64,000 nt of DNA from Aspergillus flavus (Eukaryota; Ascomycota; Eurotiomycetes; Eurotiales; Aspergillaceae). The position numbers were made by a program, and so were the translations under genes. Below are positions 35,996 through 48,700 of this stretch, piece by piece. Within the stretch, counting starts at the first letter, position 1. Each line of letters begins with the position of its first letter. The notes beneath the pieces are model-generated. The model worked only from the letters and a program-made list of their open reading frames with translations. It was not told where the DNA came from and made no database searches. The stretch spans positions 682,001-746,000 of the forward strand of contig NC_092410.1 of NCBI RefSeq assembly GCF_009017415.1, read 5' to 3'.

Positions 35996-36479
35996 CAGTG
36001 GTCCAAAGTCCGCTGCTGATTATGTCCCCAGTCGCCTGCAATGGATTTGATCCCCTAAATAAATATATACTTAGCAGATAATATTCCGTGATGGTCCGGC
36101 AAATATGATAAATATGTATGAGGCCCATCATGAAATCTGACATAGTAGGTGAAACTGATAGTACTTTATTCTGGAGCGTTATACAATCACCATCGTCTGT
36201 GGATATCTTCTGGGTCTTCTTGGGCTTGGCGGGTTTTATTCCTTTATCGGTACGGTAAATCGACCCCGCCATTTAAATGTCTTCCGATGTGCCGAGTCGT
36301 TGATATTAGTGGAGCCTCCCACAAATTCCCGCTTCACCCGCGGACTCTCTTTTCCATGCCTTCTTGACCCCTAGTTTTGGAGGCTGAGCTGCTAGGATAC
36401 AAAAGAGAGATGATATCCTGCAAATAAAATATAAAATCTGCACTTTAGACCCGACTTACGATCATTACAAACGGTGGAT
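35996..36479. other. intergenic, no gene seen
   Basis: About 0.5 kb between two genes on the same strand. No supported frame. Confidence 0.45.
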
Positions 36480-37819
36480 ATGGCTACCATGCGTGCGATC
36501 GGTACGTTATTTGTGATCATCCTAGTCCCAGTCAGAGGCCGCCCACAATGAGATCTTAATGCTCTGTTGCTGCCGTTTCTTCGTACAGGAGTAGGACGGA
36601 CCTAACATTCCTTCAGCTATCCAAGGCAGTAAAGGCCCCGCCACTGCTATGTATGTCACCGACATCGCTAGGCCAGTTCCCATACCGGGTCAAGTCCTGG
36701 TCAAGATCCGCGCCTTCGGACTTAACCGTATGGATATACTTCAGCGGGAAGGTCTCTATCCGTTACCATCCTATGCACCGGAAACTATGGGTGTCGAATT
36801 CAGCGGTGTTATTGAGCAACTGGGGGATGAAGCCACCGCGATGGAGAGCGGGTTCAAATGTGGGGATGAGGTATTCGGCTTGGCATATGGAGGTACGTAT
36901 ATCAGTCATGGTACTGGCGCCAGTGGCTTCTGTCATTGGGCTAAGTCGGGTTGGGGGTTTGTTAGGAATCAGCAGCATAACCAGAAAGCTTACAGTGGTC
37001 GGACAGGTGCCTATGCCGAGTATATCGTGGTCTCGATCAAGACCCTATTCCATAAGCCAGCGCAGCTTTCGTGGGAGGAAGCTGCAGGTATACCGGAGGT
37101 ATGGGACCTTCTTCTGGATAGTCCAGGGATATGCCCTACGCGGCCACGGCATCGTATATACGAACCTCAATACTAATGAATGACTTCGTTAGACCTGGAT
37201 GACAGCGACGCAAGCCCTCCTGTTAATCGGCGAGTTTCAATCCGGACAATCTGTCTTATGGCATGCCGGCGCCTCCTCGGTTTCTATTGCCGGCATTCAA
37301 TTAGCTAAAGCCAGAGGCGCTTCCGCTATCTATGCTACTGCTGGCTCGCCAGAGAAAGTTCACTTTCTCGAGCAGGAGTTGGGTGTCACCAAAGCCTTCA
37401 ACTACAAGACGGATAAATGGGCGGCGGAGCTTCAAAAGCTCACTACCGGTGTGAACCTGGTCGTCGACTTCATCGGGGCACCATACTTCCAGAATAATCT
37501 AGACATTGCCGCACGGGATGGCCGCATCATTCTCTTGGGTCTCATGGGAGGGGCCAAGTTACCGGAGGGCGTGAACATTGCGCCATTGCTATATAAGAGG
37601 CTTCGGCTGGAGGCAAGTGGCTTGCGAAGTCGAGATCTGGAGTACCAAAAGACGTTGAGAGACATGCTGGTTGATTATGCCCTGCCAAAGTTCTGCGACA
37701 GGTCGTTCAAGGTGCATATTGAGAAGGTATTCCAGTTTGAGGATATTGTCGAAGCACATCAGCTGTTGGAGAAGAACCAAACCAAGGGCAAAATAATCTG
37801 TATGATAGGGTCCCAATGA
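36480..37819 (+). CDS. NAD(P)H quinone oxidoreductase, PIG3/zeta-crystallin-like
   Basis: MDR-type reductase of 338 residues from exons 36480-36501, 36617-36892, 37007-37098 and 37193-37819, with introns of 115, 114 and 94 bp that agree in phase. The N-terminal GroES-like domain has VPIPGQVLVKIRAFGLNRMD, REGLYP and MGVEFSGVIEQLG. AYAEY follows the third exon junction and AAGIPE precedes the fourth. The Rossmann domain has VLWHAGASSVSIAGIQLAKARG, the NADPH loop. LGLMGGAKLPEG and a C-terminal QTKGKI are typical of the PIG3 quinone-reductase branch. It lacks zinc ligands. It probably reduces quinones or enones in the cytosol. It lies 2 kb from the PKS-NRPS-side regulator, so a role as a stand-alone ER is conceivable, but its sequence fits PIG3 better than known trans-ERs. 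Confidence 0.88.
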
Positions 37820-39010
37820 ACAGTTCGGTCGGTCCTCTGGTCTTGTCTATATTGTCAACAGACCTAGAGCGATCATCAGAATTAGCAATATCATCGCACA
37901 TAGACATAAGAACATGGGAGACAAGCGTCAGCGATATACTATCCATGGACAGACCTCAAAGATCATCTCTATCTTCAGAGGCCCACACTTTGGGAGCCTT
38001 AGCCTTATATTCCCGCCGAAAGACCGAGCAACGTACGTACAAGTACCTACAATAACGCCTGATCACCACGGTAGCGTTTGGAGATGTGAGAACCATAACT
38101 AGAGATATGATAAACGATTAGTAAATGAAGTTTGCGATCAAGAGTACCCCGCAGGAATTTATTTATTTATTTTTTATTTTTTATTTATTTTTTTTTTTTT
38201 AATGGACTAACGTGCCCTACAGCCTCGATCCGCACTCGGGTTATTCAAGTCTCTGCCTCAGAATTCTCCGTTATTGTAAGCTTGTCCCATATCTACTGGA
38301 TGGATAAGATACTCCAGATGCAATGTTTTCCTGTTGACAATCGTAACAGAGGTTATGAGCAGTTACCAGTTTACACTGGAGGCGTCCAATGGGAAGTGTA
38401 AGACATACTCACGCCACTATCAGCCTGCTCTAGAAAGTGGTGTTAACCATACAACTCTATAAAAAACGTCTCCGAAATCCTCCCACCTCCGACCTTCCTA
38501 CGTCATCAATAGTCACGGTCCTCTGGTGTAACTGACATGAAGCGTCTAGTGCGATTCAATCCAGCGTGAAGTTCTGAATCTATTAAGTTGCTCCACTGCA
38601 CTACTGATCCCGGATCATTCTATAGAACCCTAGTGTAAAGATAAATGCATTCACTCAAGCTCTTTCGTTACTTCCTTTTTTCATATGTACTATTGGAGTC
38701 AAAGCCACTGGTTCTTAATTATATCTTATCAGTAGACGGCCATGGGCCACTATATTAGGTTTCTTTTTTGCTTGTTTCATTTCAGTAAGATATTCCATAT
38801 CTCCTTGCTTATTAAATAGGTTTCTCACTCTGCCTTTGATAGACATCTGAGTATCATAGATTGGGCTGTTAGGTCCCGGATTGAAATACTCAACCAACCT
38901 CCATTTGCCATAAAGATTCCTGCTGTGAATTCAGTCCATCACATCCACCAACTTCCAGTTGAAATATCTAAAACTATCTCTATACTGATTCAGAAAGGCT
39001 AGTGCTTATC
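37820..39010. other. intergenic with T-rich low-complexity tract
   Basis: About 1.2 kb without a supported gene. 38158-38200 is a T/A tract built of ttta and t runs. Confidence 0.5.
38158..38200. repeat. T-rich low-complexity tract
   Basis: About 43 bases of only T and A, ending in a run of more than ten T. A simple-sequence tract with no coding value. Confidence 0.7.
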
Positions 39011-39436
39011 ATGTCGAAACCAGTTGCCAATGCTGCAGTTGTCCAGAGAACCCGGCGCATCACCTACTCAGTCATTGAAGGAGGTCTGTCAACTGTTTCA
39101 TTCTGACCCTTACTCCTGACTAGTGGCAATTTCCATGTTCATAGCGACAAAGACCAGGAGCTTAGCGCCGGCCAGATTGCCATAGAGCCAAGAACTAATA
39201 AGTCTGTGTGTGCTTGCGGCCGATATGGCATCGATGTCGGCACCGAAGGCTACCTGGATCTGATGGACGGGGACACCAGGATTACCACCCTCCATTTCGA
39301 CAGTCATTATCAGTCGAACACCAACACCTTTCAGGCTATGGAGACGAACAATTTTTGTCTTGTTGACGTGGGTGATTGGAACCAGGAAAATGGAGCGTTG
39401 GGAAATGTCCACGTGACAGGCCTTAAACTTGAGTGA
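39011..39436 (+). CDS. small hypothetical protein
   Basis: Not recognised. The ATG at 39011 opens a frame (MSKPVANAAVVQRTRRITYSV) that runs to about 39090. The open frame ending at 39436 starts inside SGNFHVHSDKDQEL and contains VCACGRYGIDVGTEG, LDLMDGDTRITTLHFD and VDVGDWNQENGALG. The best junction that keeps phase uses a weak GTCAAC donor near 39092 and the CTAG acceptor at about 39130, giving about 130 residues; the better GTCTGT donor two codons earlier is out of phase. The second part is acidic and looks like a beta-rich globular domain. No signal peptide. It lies just outside the PKS-NRPS-side regulator, pointing toward it. Confidence 0.45.
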
Positions 39437-39656
39437 TTAGTGGTAGCTAGTTCTCTTGGGGAGATGCAAGATCCTAGGTGCTTCGGAAATTCGGATCGTC
39501 AAACTTTTAAGCATTATTTCCCCGAGAGAAATGAATAAGCAATAGGTATGAGTATGTAATTAGATAATATTAAAACAAATATAGCACAACCATATGGATG
39601 TTCATAAATTTTCACAAAATGATAGAAACCGATAAATGGTGTAGGTTTGAATAGTT

Positions 39657-42019
39657 TCAAAAATAACCACAGCTGTTTGACCGCTGTTGATACTCCTGCA
39701 ACGAAGCATCCCATTGAGCCCAGTCAAAGGGGGAGCTTTCCGCAGGACCTAGTCCCACAGAAGAGGAAAAATGAGCATTATCTTCCACTGGGTTCGTGCT
39801 CTGTAGGACGACCTCCCTTAGCTGTGGAACAGCGCTAAAAGGACTTGCATCCAAGGTAGCAGCCCTAGCGGGAATACTCCGCTGGTCTTGGTCCTGAGAT
39901 GATGAGGTAGCCGCTCGGGTGGAAGCAGAAAGCGAGTACAGGATTTTCTGCTGCGTTAATTCTATAAAGGTTGGAATAATGTTCGGCTGTGGGATGGTAG
40001 ACATGTGCCGATGCTCACACTCCGCTACATGGGCTGTCCATGCTTTGACAGCTAAGTTCGCCAGGGCAAAATGCAGCGGACTCCTTGCTCTAGGCCCTGG
40101 CTGACGATACTGACGGCTACAAGTGACGTCAATCAAGTGCCAGGCCTTTGCAGTTTCGTCTCCTATAGCTCGGTGTCGAAGCTCGTCCAGTATGTAAATT
40201 AATGAGTCCCAAGGGAACTGGCTGTCTACATGCCACAAATATTTTCGCATTTCCTCGGTCGTCAGCAAAATGTTGCCATACTCAAGCACGCTGAGGCAGG
40301 TCTTAAAGACAAGATCTTTCTCGGCTTGGGTTGGGAGTTCGCCTTTCTCATGATAAACGCGAGGGTGGTGGGCGGCCAGGCGTAGTATTAGTGGTACTGA
40401 CCATGCAACAATCATGGTCATGAGATGAAGGGGGATAGACGGGTCACAATGGACAGTGAACTTTCTCTCAATGGCATCCTCAAGCTCTTCAATCATACGG
40501 TCTTTCTCTTCAATCGGAATAGAGCCTCCACTTATGCTCTCCCAGTATCCATCAAACCCAGCCGGCTTTGACCTAGATTGACGCTCAAGCCACTGACCAA
40601 GCTCATAGCGTATTAGACAAAAGATCATCTCTGTGGCACTTGATGACTCAGGTGGAGTCTCTTTCATTTTCACATCCAGATCACTATCATTGACATTTAA
40701 CGGGATGCGGGTGTCCGCGAGAGGGTATAGGGATGAGGTTGAGCCAGACATGCGGCTAATTGCAGCATCTACAACGGTGATTTGCCACCAAAGTCGACGA
40801 CGCATCTCGGTTTCAAATATAGATAGACCAAGACGAGACCCATCTCGATGAAGACCGATTCGTTGAGCGATCCGTACCGCAATGCCACTTAGAGACCAGA
40901 GAGTGTGTGGGTTATATTCCCCACGGACAGATAGCTGGACGGGAATAAGATAAAAGGGAAACCGTAGGACAGGAAGGGAAAGCTCACTATAAATATCACA
41001 AATGCCTGTAAGACGACCATGTTGGATGTCTTCAACAATCCGGCCTTTATTAAAGCTGATTGGGAAGCCTGTTGATACTGAGCCAACAGCGCTGTTCTAG
41101 ACTTTCCAAACCCTTGCAGGACTTCTTCGTCACTCAGAGATCTAATAGCTGCGCAGTAGATTGTAAACATGAGAGCCTCAAGTTCACTTGGCATAGAATC
41201 AAGATTACCACTCGCATTCAGAATGTGTTGCTGTAAGCTAGGCACATGTATTATCTTTGTTAGCGGGTTAACATTCTCAAGGAAAGTCTGCCATAGCTTG
41301 AATATATGAACTGGATTTGGATGTAACCCGGATAGGTTGGGCGTGGATGCTGCACCGAAAAGAAGAGCTCCCTCATCCAGCTCAAGCTCGCCTTCAATCC
41401 GCGCTCTCGGTATCTGGTAAGATATACCACCTGAACTCTCCGGAAGAATGGATTCCGCATCTTGAACCTTTAAAGAGTAATCAGTCTACAGCTATATGAA
41501 CAAGGCTGATTAGTGAGGATATCATTGCCACGAACCTCATTGCTAGCTGTCTTCCATAAATGGCTATTGTAGGTTGTTAGTCTTATTAACAACAAACACC
41601 ATACAGATAAGAGCAACTAACTTATCTAGATATATAGATCTCTCGCCTTTTGAAATCAATCTCCCAGGCCCAGTTTCGCTCTTGGTATCAGACTGGAGGC
41701 TTTTAGAACTATTCTGTAGAAAGTGCAGCCTCGTACTGATATCATCACTAGCCAAGGGCTCCTGGTTCTGGTGAGATACTGTAGTCTTTTGGGTGTCATC
41801 ATTGCCATTCAAGGTTCTAAGGACAGTCTTTTGCTTCGTCTTTCTCCGACGAGGTGGAACGGGGTCCCGATATTGGCACGGTGCATGGTCTTTGACACAA
41901 GTAGAGCATGGCTCTCGCCTATCACACTTGACCTTCCTTCTTTTGCAGACAGTACAGGCATATTTCATGAGACCTTCTGAGGCATTAGCTGGAACGGGAG
42001 ATCTGAGGCCATCAGCCAT
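39657..42019 (-). CDS. Zn2Cys6 transcription factor with fungal_trans domain
   Basis: Likely pathway regulator, 727 residues from exons 42019-41622, 41563-41536, 41467-40988 and 40934-39657 (introns 58, 68 and 53 bp; one exon is only 28 bp). The zinc cluster is at residues about 22-48 (CTVCKRRKVKCDRREPC, then CSTC and C). A basic linker follows (PPRRRKTKQK). The central regulatory domain has NPVHIFKLWQTFLENVNPLTKIIHVP across exon 3, and TLWSLSGIAVRIAQRIGLHRDG, FETEMRRRLWW and a following VVDAAISR stretch in exon 4, all typical of fungal_trans proteins. Its 3' end faces the small hypothetical gene, and its 5' end lies 0.7 kb beyond the 3' end of the PKS-NRPS on the same strand. It is one of two such regulators that bracket the synthase. 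Confidence 0.9.
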
Positions 42020-42739
42020 TCGTTTCTTTTTGTGAGCACCGATACGAAAAAGAGTCTCCTAGGCGTGGTCAGAAAGAAGGTACGCTTCACTGGTCGCTCC
42101 TTTGTTGTGTCACTGATTCTGCCACTCGCATCCGCGTTCAAGAAGTGGACTAGACAAGGGTCTGTAACACGAGTATCCTGAAGTGGGTAAAGGTTCACCT
42201 TTCGGGTAAGTTTTCGCGAGGTCGCGCTCGGGACTCGGGAGACTCGGAGATTGCCGGCTGACCGACTGTAGAGCGGAAACGCTAGCTTCATCGGCAGCCA
42301 CCCGACCCCGAATTCGGGCCGCGTTTAGCAGCTGCCTTGCTTCTCCATTGTATCATCACCCCGCTGACAGGTCATCGACCCCCCTTTGCTAGGAGATACG
42401 CATACCAGTTAGCTAGGTGGATGCTCATGCATCGCCTCGCCTCTACCTGTACTTCTCCGCAGGATTGAGAAAATACAGTGGTCTCTTATATATATATATA
42501 TATATATCCATGTGGCCTCTGCCTGATGGAAACACAAAACGTGATTGAATTGGGAGGCTAGCCAATGTATGCAGTAGAATTATGTTGTCCTTTGTCGTGT
42601 GCATGCTCAAGACTGTTGAGTTAAATATATTAATATAGTAAAAAGTTAAATGCTCTCGAAAGATGAGAAACCTAGGAAATAAAAGAGGACAAATAGGAAA
42701 ACGCGGAATATCAGACAAAGAAGCCCAACTACAACACTC
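42020..42739. other. intergenic: TF promoter and PKS-NRPS 3' end
   Basis: 0.7 kb holding the upstream region of the Zn2Cys6 gene and the terminator region of the synthase. A TA dinucleotide tract is at 42487-42507. No gene seen. Confidence 0.5.
42487..42507. repeat. TA dinucleotide microsatellite
   Basis: About ten perfect TA units in the 3' region of the PKS-NRPS gene. Confidence 0.85.
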
Positions 42740-45700
42740 TTAGTCGCTTGGCATCCCTAGGAAGGGGAACGCCATCTCCTCGCCTCGCGACTCCATGGCC
42801 TCCAGGTAGCTGGCTACCAGGGGCTCGATTCCCAAAGTGCGGGCCCTCTGCACCCAATCTGCAAGCGCAAGACGACCGAACACCCCACCATAAAGGTCCT
42901 GCATACGGTCCTGGATCTTGTCAATCGGCACCTTGACCCCACTGGAGTGATGGGCGAATGATGCAACCGATGTGGCATGAACCCTGGTTACCTGCACACT
43001 CTGCAAAGCCTTCTTCACAATGTTGGTTGCCACAACTCCCACCTTTTCAAAATCAAAGAATCCTCTTACATTGGGAAACTGTGGTACGACTTTCATCAGC
43101 ACAGAAAACCGCAGGATCGCATTCAAGGCATCCTCGCTGGGCGCTTGGTCGCCTGTCAGCGCACAAGGTCGGTGGATGCACACATCTAACCCCGTCGCCT
43201 CGGCAACATTCTCCAGATATCGCTCGCTGGCCCATTTCGACGCAGTAAAACCATCGCTGCCAGTCTCGGGCGGCGGGAATGCCGACATTGACCCCGGAGG
43301 GAGCGCGACATCGCCGGAGAGTAACGTCACCCGGTTAGAAGAAACGTAGTGTAGGGGAACGCCTCTCGAGAGCGCCAGCTCGGTGAGGAAGCGAGTTGAT
43401 CCTAGATTGGGCATCCGCAGCGAGAAGTAGTTGTTTAGGCAATGTCCATTCGCACCCGCATGGATCAAGGCGTCTACGGTCGACTTCAAAAAGTCGACTT
43501 CCCTGGTGCTCAGCCCTAGCGCAGAAACATTGAGGGATCCAGGGTAGATAACAATCTTATGGGATTTTGGAAGGCTCTGACCGTGCTGCGCATCTACTGC
43601 AAGACAATGGACTTTGCTGACGGTCGGCTGTTCTAGCAAGGCCTTCAAAATCTCCATCCCCAGAAACCCGGTGGATCCAGTGAGGGCGATGTGCAGATCA
43701 GTCTTTTTGGGCTCTCGCGACCGTTGGCCACGTGCGAGGCTGCCGGGCACGCGTGTCTCATCCTCCCAGTCGATTTTCTCGAAGATAGGCTGGTTCTTCT
43801 TCTCGGCGTCAATCAGAGTAGCCATCCGTCCCAACGTAGAACACCGGTACAGATCTTTGAGGGCGATGGATAAGCCGTATGCATTCTTGATCGCTCCCTG
43901 GAGCTTGACCAGGAGAAGGGAGTTGCCGCCCGCCATGAAGAAGTCCGTTCGTGAATCAATTCGCCCGGTCTGAGCGGTCTGCTGCAGAACATCTTGCCAC
44001 ACCAGGCGTAGCTCCCCCTCTGCAAGACTCAGAGCCTCGGTGGGAAATGACGAGTCAGGCTCAGTAGGCAGAGGCTTATCTTGTAAAGCCTTCCGGTCGA
44101 CCTTCCCATTTGGAGTGGTGGGAAGACGATCAAGTAACACTATAGCTGCCGGACACATGTATTGGGGTAGCGGCAGGGATCTCTTGAACGACTCGAGATC
44201 GCTATTCGTCACCTTTTGACCCCTGGCGGGTACTGCATGAGCGACAAGGAATTCTGGGTCCCCCCGTACCGAGACCACCGTTTCTGAAAGCAGTCCGGCG
44301 GCGACTTGAAGCAGGCTGTTGGCCACCTCTTCGAGGTCGATCCGTAAGCCACGTAGCTTGATCTGCGTGTCACCATCGAGTCGGCCCATAAATATCAGGC
44401 CCCCGTCTGGCCCCAGCCTCCCACGGTCGCCGGTCTTGTACAACCTCGTCCAGCCCCGGCGCCTGTCTGCTGAAGATGCAAAAGGGTCATGGATAAACTT
44501 TTGCTTCTCAAGGTCTGGCAGGTTCCAGTACCCGAGGGCGACCCCGACACCACCAATGCATATTTCGCCAACCAAGCCTGGTGGGACGATATCCCCATTG
44601 GCACCTAAGATGTATATAGTCGAATTGGGAATCGGTCTTCCAACCGTTGAATATTCATTGGCTGCACCCCGGTGCAGGTCAAGCGTGTTGAATGAAGTAG
44701 CGGCGGAAATTTCAGTTGGTCCATAGCAATCAGTCACATTGGGACAGTTAGGAGACAAGCGCCGGAACTCGCGCTTTAGTGGCTCCGTCACCGACTCACC
44801 ACCGAGACAGGCATGTCGCCAGTCCCTGTATTGACGGAGGTAGTCACCGCCATGTTGAAGAAGCATCAGATACTCAGACGGCGTCCCAATCATGAAAGTA
44901 ACCTTCTCCTGAAGCATCAACTGTGCCGTCGCAACAGGATCGCCCCTGACACTCTGCGGGACAACCACGACAGTGCCCCCATGAGCAAGGGCATTTCCGA
45001 TCTGAGCAATAGACATGTCGAAGCCCACTGAGCTCTGCTGCAGGACAACCTCTCGCCCCAAGCATAGGTGGTGACCTTTCGATGCTAGGTAGTTCATGTA
45101 GCCTTTCTGAGGAAGCAAAATCCCTTTCGGGATCCCGGTTGATCCACTACTATAGAGCAAGAAGGCCGGATCATCCGCAACTGGTTCGGGCATTGCAGTC
45201 GTAGTTGCACGTGTTGGCGAATAGCCTAGATCAACTTTCCTGCATTCTTGTGGAGCGAATTGGTCGATACTGTCTGCTGACGTGCTATCGCACAATATGA
45301 CGCTGGGTCGACAGCTGTCCAGGATAGCTCTTCGCCGAGCTTCAGGTAATGTTATATCAATAGGCACATACACACATCCAGCTGCAAGAGTCGCCAGCAT
45401 CGCAGCTATCGTATCCCTCGAAGGGTGAATGCAGACAGCAACCCGTGCATTGGGCGGAGGGTTGCACCCCAATATGTCCTGTGTGATGTCGGCGACCCGC
45501 TGCTGTAGCTCTGCGTAACTCACAGCCCCCCTGCAGTCCTTCACGGCAATACTATTCGCGTCAGTTGCTGCACGCTGAGAAAATAGCTCGCTCATAGTTC
45601 GAGGCCAGCCAAATTCGAGGCGAGGTCCAAGCCCTATCCCCGGTTCGCTTTTGTCGTTAAGGAGACCGTCCTGTATTTGCATAGAAGTGTCCCCAGCGAA

Positions 45701-48700
45701 ATCCTCTAGGAGACGAATATACATGTCGCATATCACGCCCGAAACCTCAGGGGCGTACAAAGCATCCCGAGAAGTAACCTGGAGGTAGCTCGCTCCACTA
45801 GGACATTGGGTGACATTGAATACGACATCGTAAGGACTTCGAGCTTCTATGCTGGAATGAAGTTCAAGTCGGCCACCTCCGAATGGGACCTGAAGCATAT
45901 CACCAACCCTGTAGTTGAACACAACCTGGAACAGCGGACTGTGGCCTGACGATCGCCGGATGTTCAGTTCACGAAGGACTACGTCAATAGGCACTCCAGA
46001 ATGCTCCATTGCGGACAGGGCCTTCTTCGATGTCCGGTGGAGCACCTCAGTAAACGAGTCGGTCGGTTTGACGCGAAGGCGCAAGGGAACCAAATTTAGG
46101 AAGAATCCAACCGTTTCAGCGAACTTTCTATTGGTCCGATTGACATCTGTCACTCCTATACAAAGATCGCCAATATTCGTCAATTTGTACAACAGGACCT
46201 GAGCAATTGCAAGGTGGAAGTGAAAGGGCGTCACTCGCAGTCTCTGGCTGGCGGCCTTGGCACGCGCCAGGATATCGAAATGCAGTTCACGTGTCGCCGT
46301 CGTGCTCTGGAAGCTCTGCATGCCTTGTCGAACTTTAGAGCTAGAAAATGGCAGAAGTGGGAAAGTCTCTGGAACGGGCGAGAGCTCCTCCCTCCAAAAT
46401 TCTAGCTGAGCATTATACTCTTCATTTTTAGTCTCCTGGGCCTCTATCAAAGCAAAGTCCAGAGCTTGTGGCCCTACAGGTGGCAGGGCTTGTTGCTGGT
46501 AGGACATGCTCAGATCGCGAAGATACACATGCCAGCTGAACCCATCCAGGACGATATGATGATAAGCAATAATCAAGGACTGTACGTTGGTAGGGAATGT
46601 CAACAGAGTGACCTTGAACACATCGCCTCTTTCGAGGTCCCAATGTCTATTCTGCATCTCCAGAAAAATAGCGCTCGCAGCGTTGTCGTCGTGTACCTTG
46701 ACGTGCTGAAAAATGTCTCCGGGCGCTTCGATCACCCCTTGAAGAGGCTCTTGGGTATCCAGGTGGGCAAAGTAAGCAGAATGGAGTGCATCGTGTCGGT
46801 TAACCGTAGCGGTCACAGCCGCTGCAAGTCTATCTACATCTAGATAGCCTTTGACATCGAAACGAACAACAATATTCAAAGCAGTGGGGTCTTTAACCAG
46901 TTGTTGCTGGAACCATAGACGAGATTGTGCGTAGGACATAGGACCCGACCGAGAAAGCATATTCACGTTTGTCTCAAAGTACTCATCTATGCTTGTCGGA
47001 GTCCTGGTACCAGATCCAGATGAGGAACTGGCGCCTGACTTCCGTTGCGACTCTGAGTCTGAGGAATTGTCATTGTCCTGATCTGTGGGCAAAATACCGG
47101 CCCTCGACGTAGATTGTGCCTCCTCTCTGCCTATCTCAGGTGGTGATGCCGTTGCCTGTTTGATCTTTGAAGCAGCGCTGGACGTTCCTTGGAATGCGCT
47201 TGGGCTCATCTGCGCGAACTTTTGAATCGCCTCCGCGCAAATCTCAACAACTGTATCTCCGCTAAGAACCTTCAGCACTGGAATGTCAACATAAAGCTTG
47301 GTGAGGAACCATTGTCTGATCTCAACTGCAAGTAGAGAATCAACTCCAATGTCTAGCAATGGCATATTGACGTTAACGCTGTTGGTCGCAAGAGATAGCA
47401 TAGCCTCTAACTTGGCCGCGAAGCAACGCAGGAGGACATCTGTGCCTTCCTCGACAGAGCTGGCACTGCTCACCTGGTCCCTGATACTAGCTGATGTCGA
47501 GTTGGATTGGTCACTGTCTTGCGAGCTTGCTTCTGTCCCGAGTCGAAGATGCGAGAAGATCGGGTTGTTGTACCAAGGTGGCTTCTTCAGGGACGCAGAA
47601 ATATCATGAACTGGCTCAACACCCATGATAATGTCAGGACATAGTCCGGAGTCCACAGGGCTTGCCATGACGGCCTCAGCAAATAGCTTATGAATGTCCG
47701 ACTCCGACAGGGGTGTGTAGAATAGGTTCACAAGATGGTCTATCAACGATTGTCCAGCCCGAGCAACGTAGCCTACATCCACTACTAGACCAATGTCGAT
47801 CACCGAAGCAGCCAGACCACGCGATCTCCTCTGAGAGACAAGGCTTGTCATGAACATATTGGCGGCATGGTAATTGCACTGCCCGCCGTTTCCTACCACA
47901 CTAGCGAGCGACGAAAAAAGAATAAAGAAGTCAAGTTGCGTGGTACAGAAGAGCTCGTCCAAGTAGATCGAACCATCTACTTTAGGTTTCAACACCTTAT
48001 TCATATCTTCTGCCTTCATGTTCATGAACAGTTTATCGGAGAGAACCATCGCGCCATTGCAAACTCCAGCAATGGGGGGCATCGTTCTCAAGATCTCTTG
48101 GTGGACAGAGTGCACTGCCTCACGATCAGCGACATCCATTGGGTATACTTTGATGTTTCCGTTCATGGATTGAATTTCGTCAAGCCACGGTGCATCAACC
48201 TTGCCACTGCGGCTGGTTATGGCAATGTGTCGGGCACCCTGAACAATCATCCAGCGACAAATGGATAGACCAAGCTCGGAGTTGAGGCCGATCATCCAAT
48301 ATGTCTTAGCAGATGAGAACAATCCTGTGCAGTCTAGTGGAGCTACCGTAGCTAAGACCGCATTGTTACAGTCGAAATTGACGATGTTAGGATAGGACAG
48401 CAGAGAAGAGGATTGACCCGCGCTGTCTTCAACTGAGAGTATTGACGCTGAAAGTTGCGCTGTCGAAGGCAACGCAGCCAGCAGTGACTCGGAATACGCG
48501 TGTTCGATGATACTGCTGAAGGTACTAGGTGTGCGCGTTAGGTATTCCACGACGCAAGACGCCAAAGGGATTAGTTTCCCGACCGTGGTAGGCACAGCCC
48601 AATGCGGACAATCATCCGAGCAATCTATGAGCGCTGCGGTATCACCGGGAAGTACATCTCTTGCTATGTTATGCGATACACGGGGATGAATATAAGTCCA

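Noticed and set aside
36480..37819. Quinone oxidoreductase as a definite trans-ER of the PKS-NRPS
   Set aside because: Sequence features fit the PIG3 quinone-reductase branch, and it lies outside the regulator; kept only as a possibility.
42740..43700. Terminal domain as a thioesterase or ordinary reductase
   Set aside because: No GxSxG thioesterase motif. The Rossmann GSTGFLG is present but the catalytic Tyr is Phe, so an ordinary reductase is unlikely.
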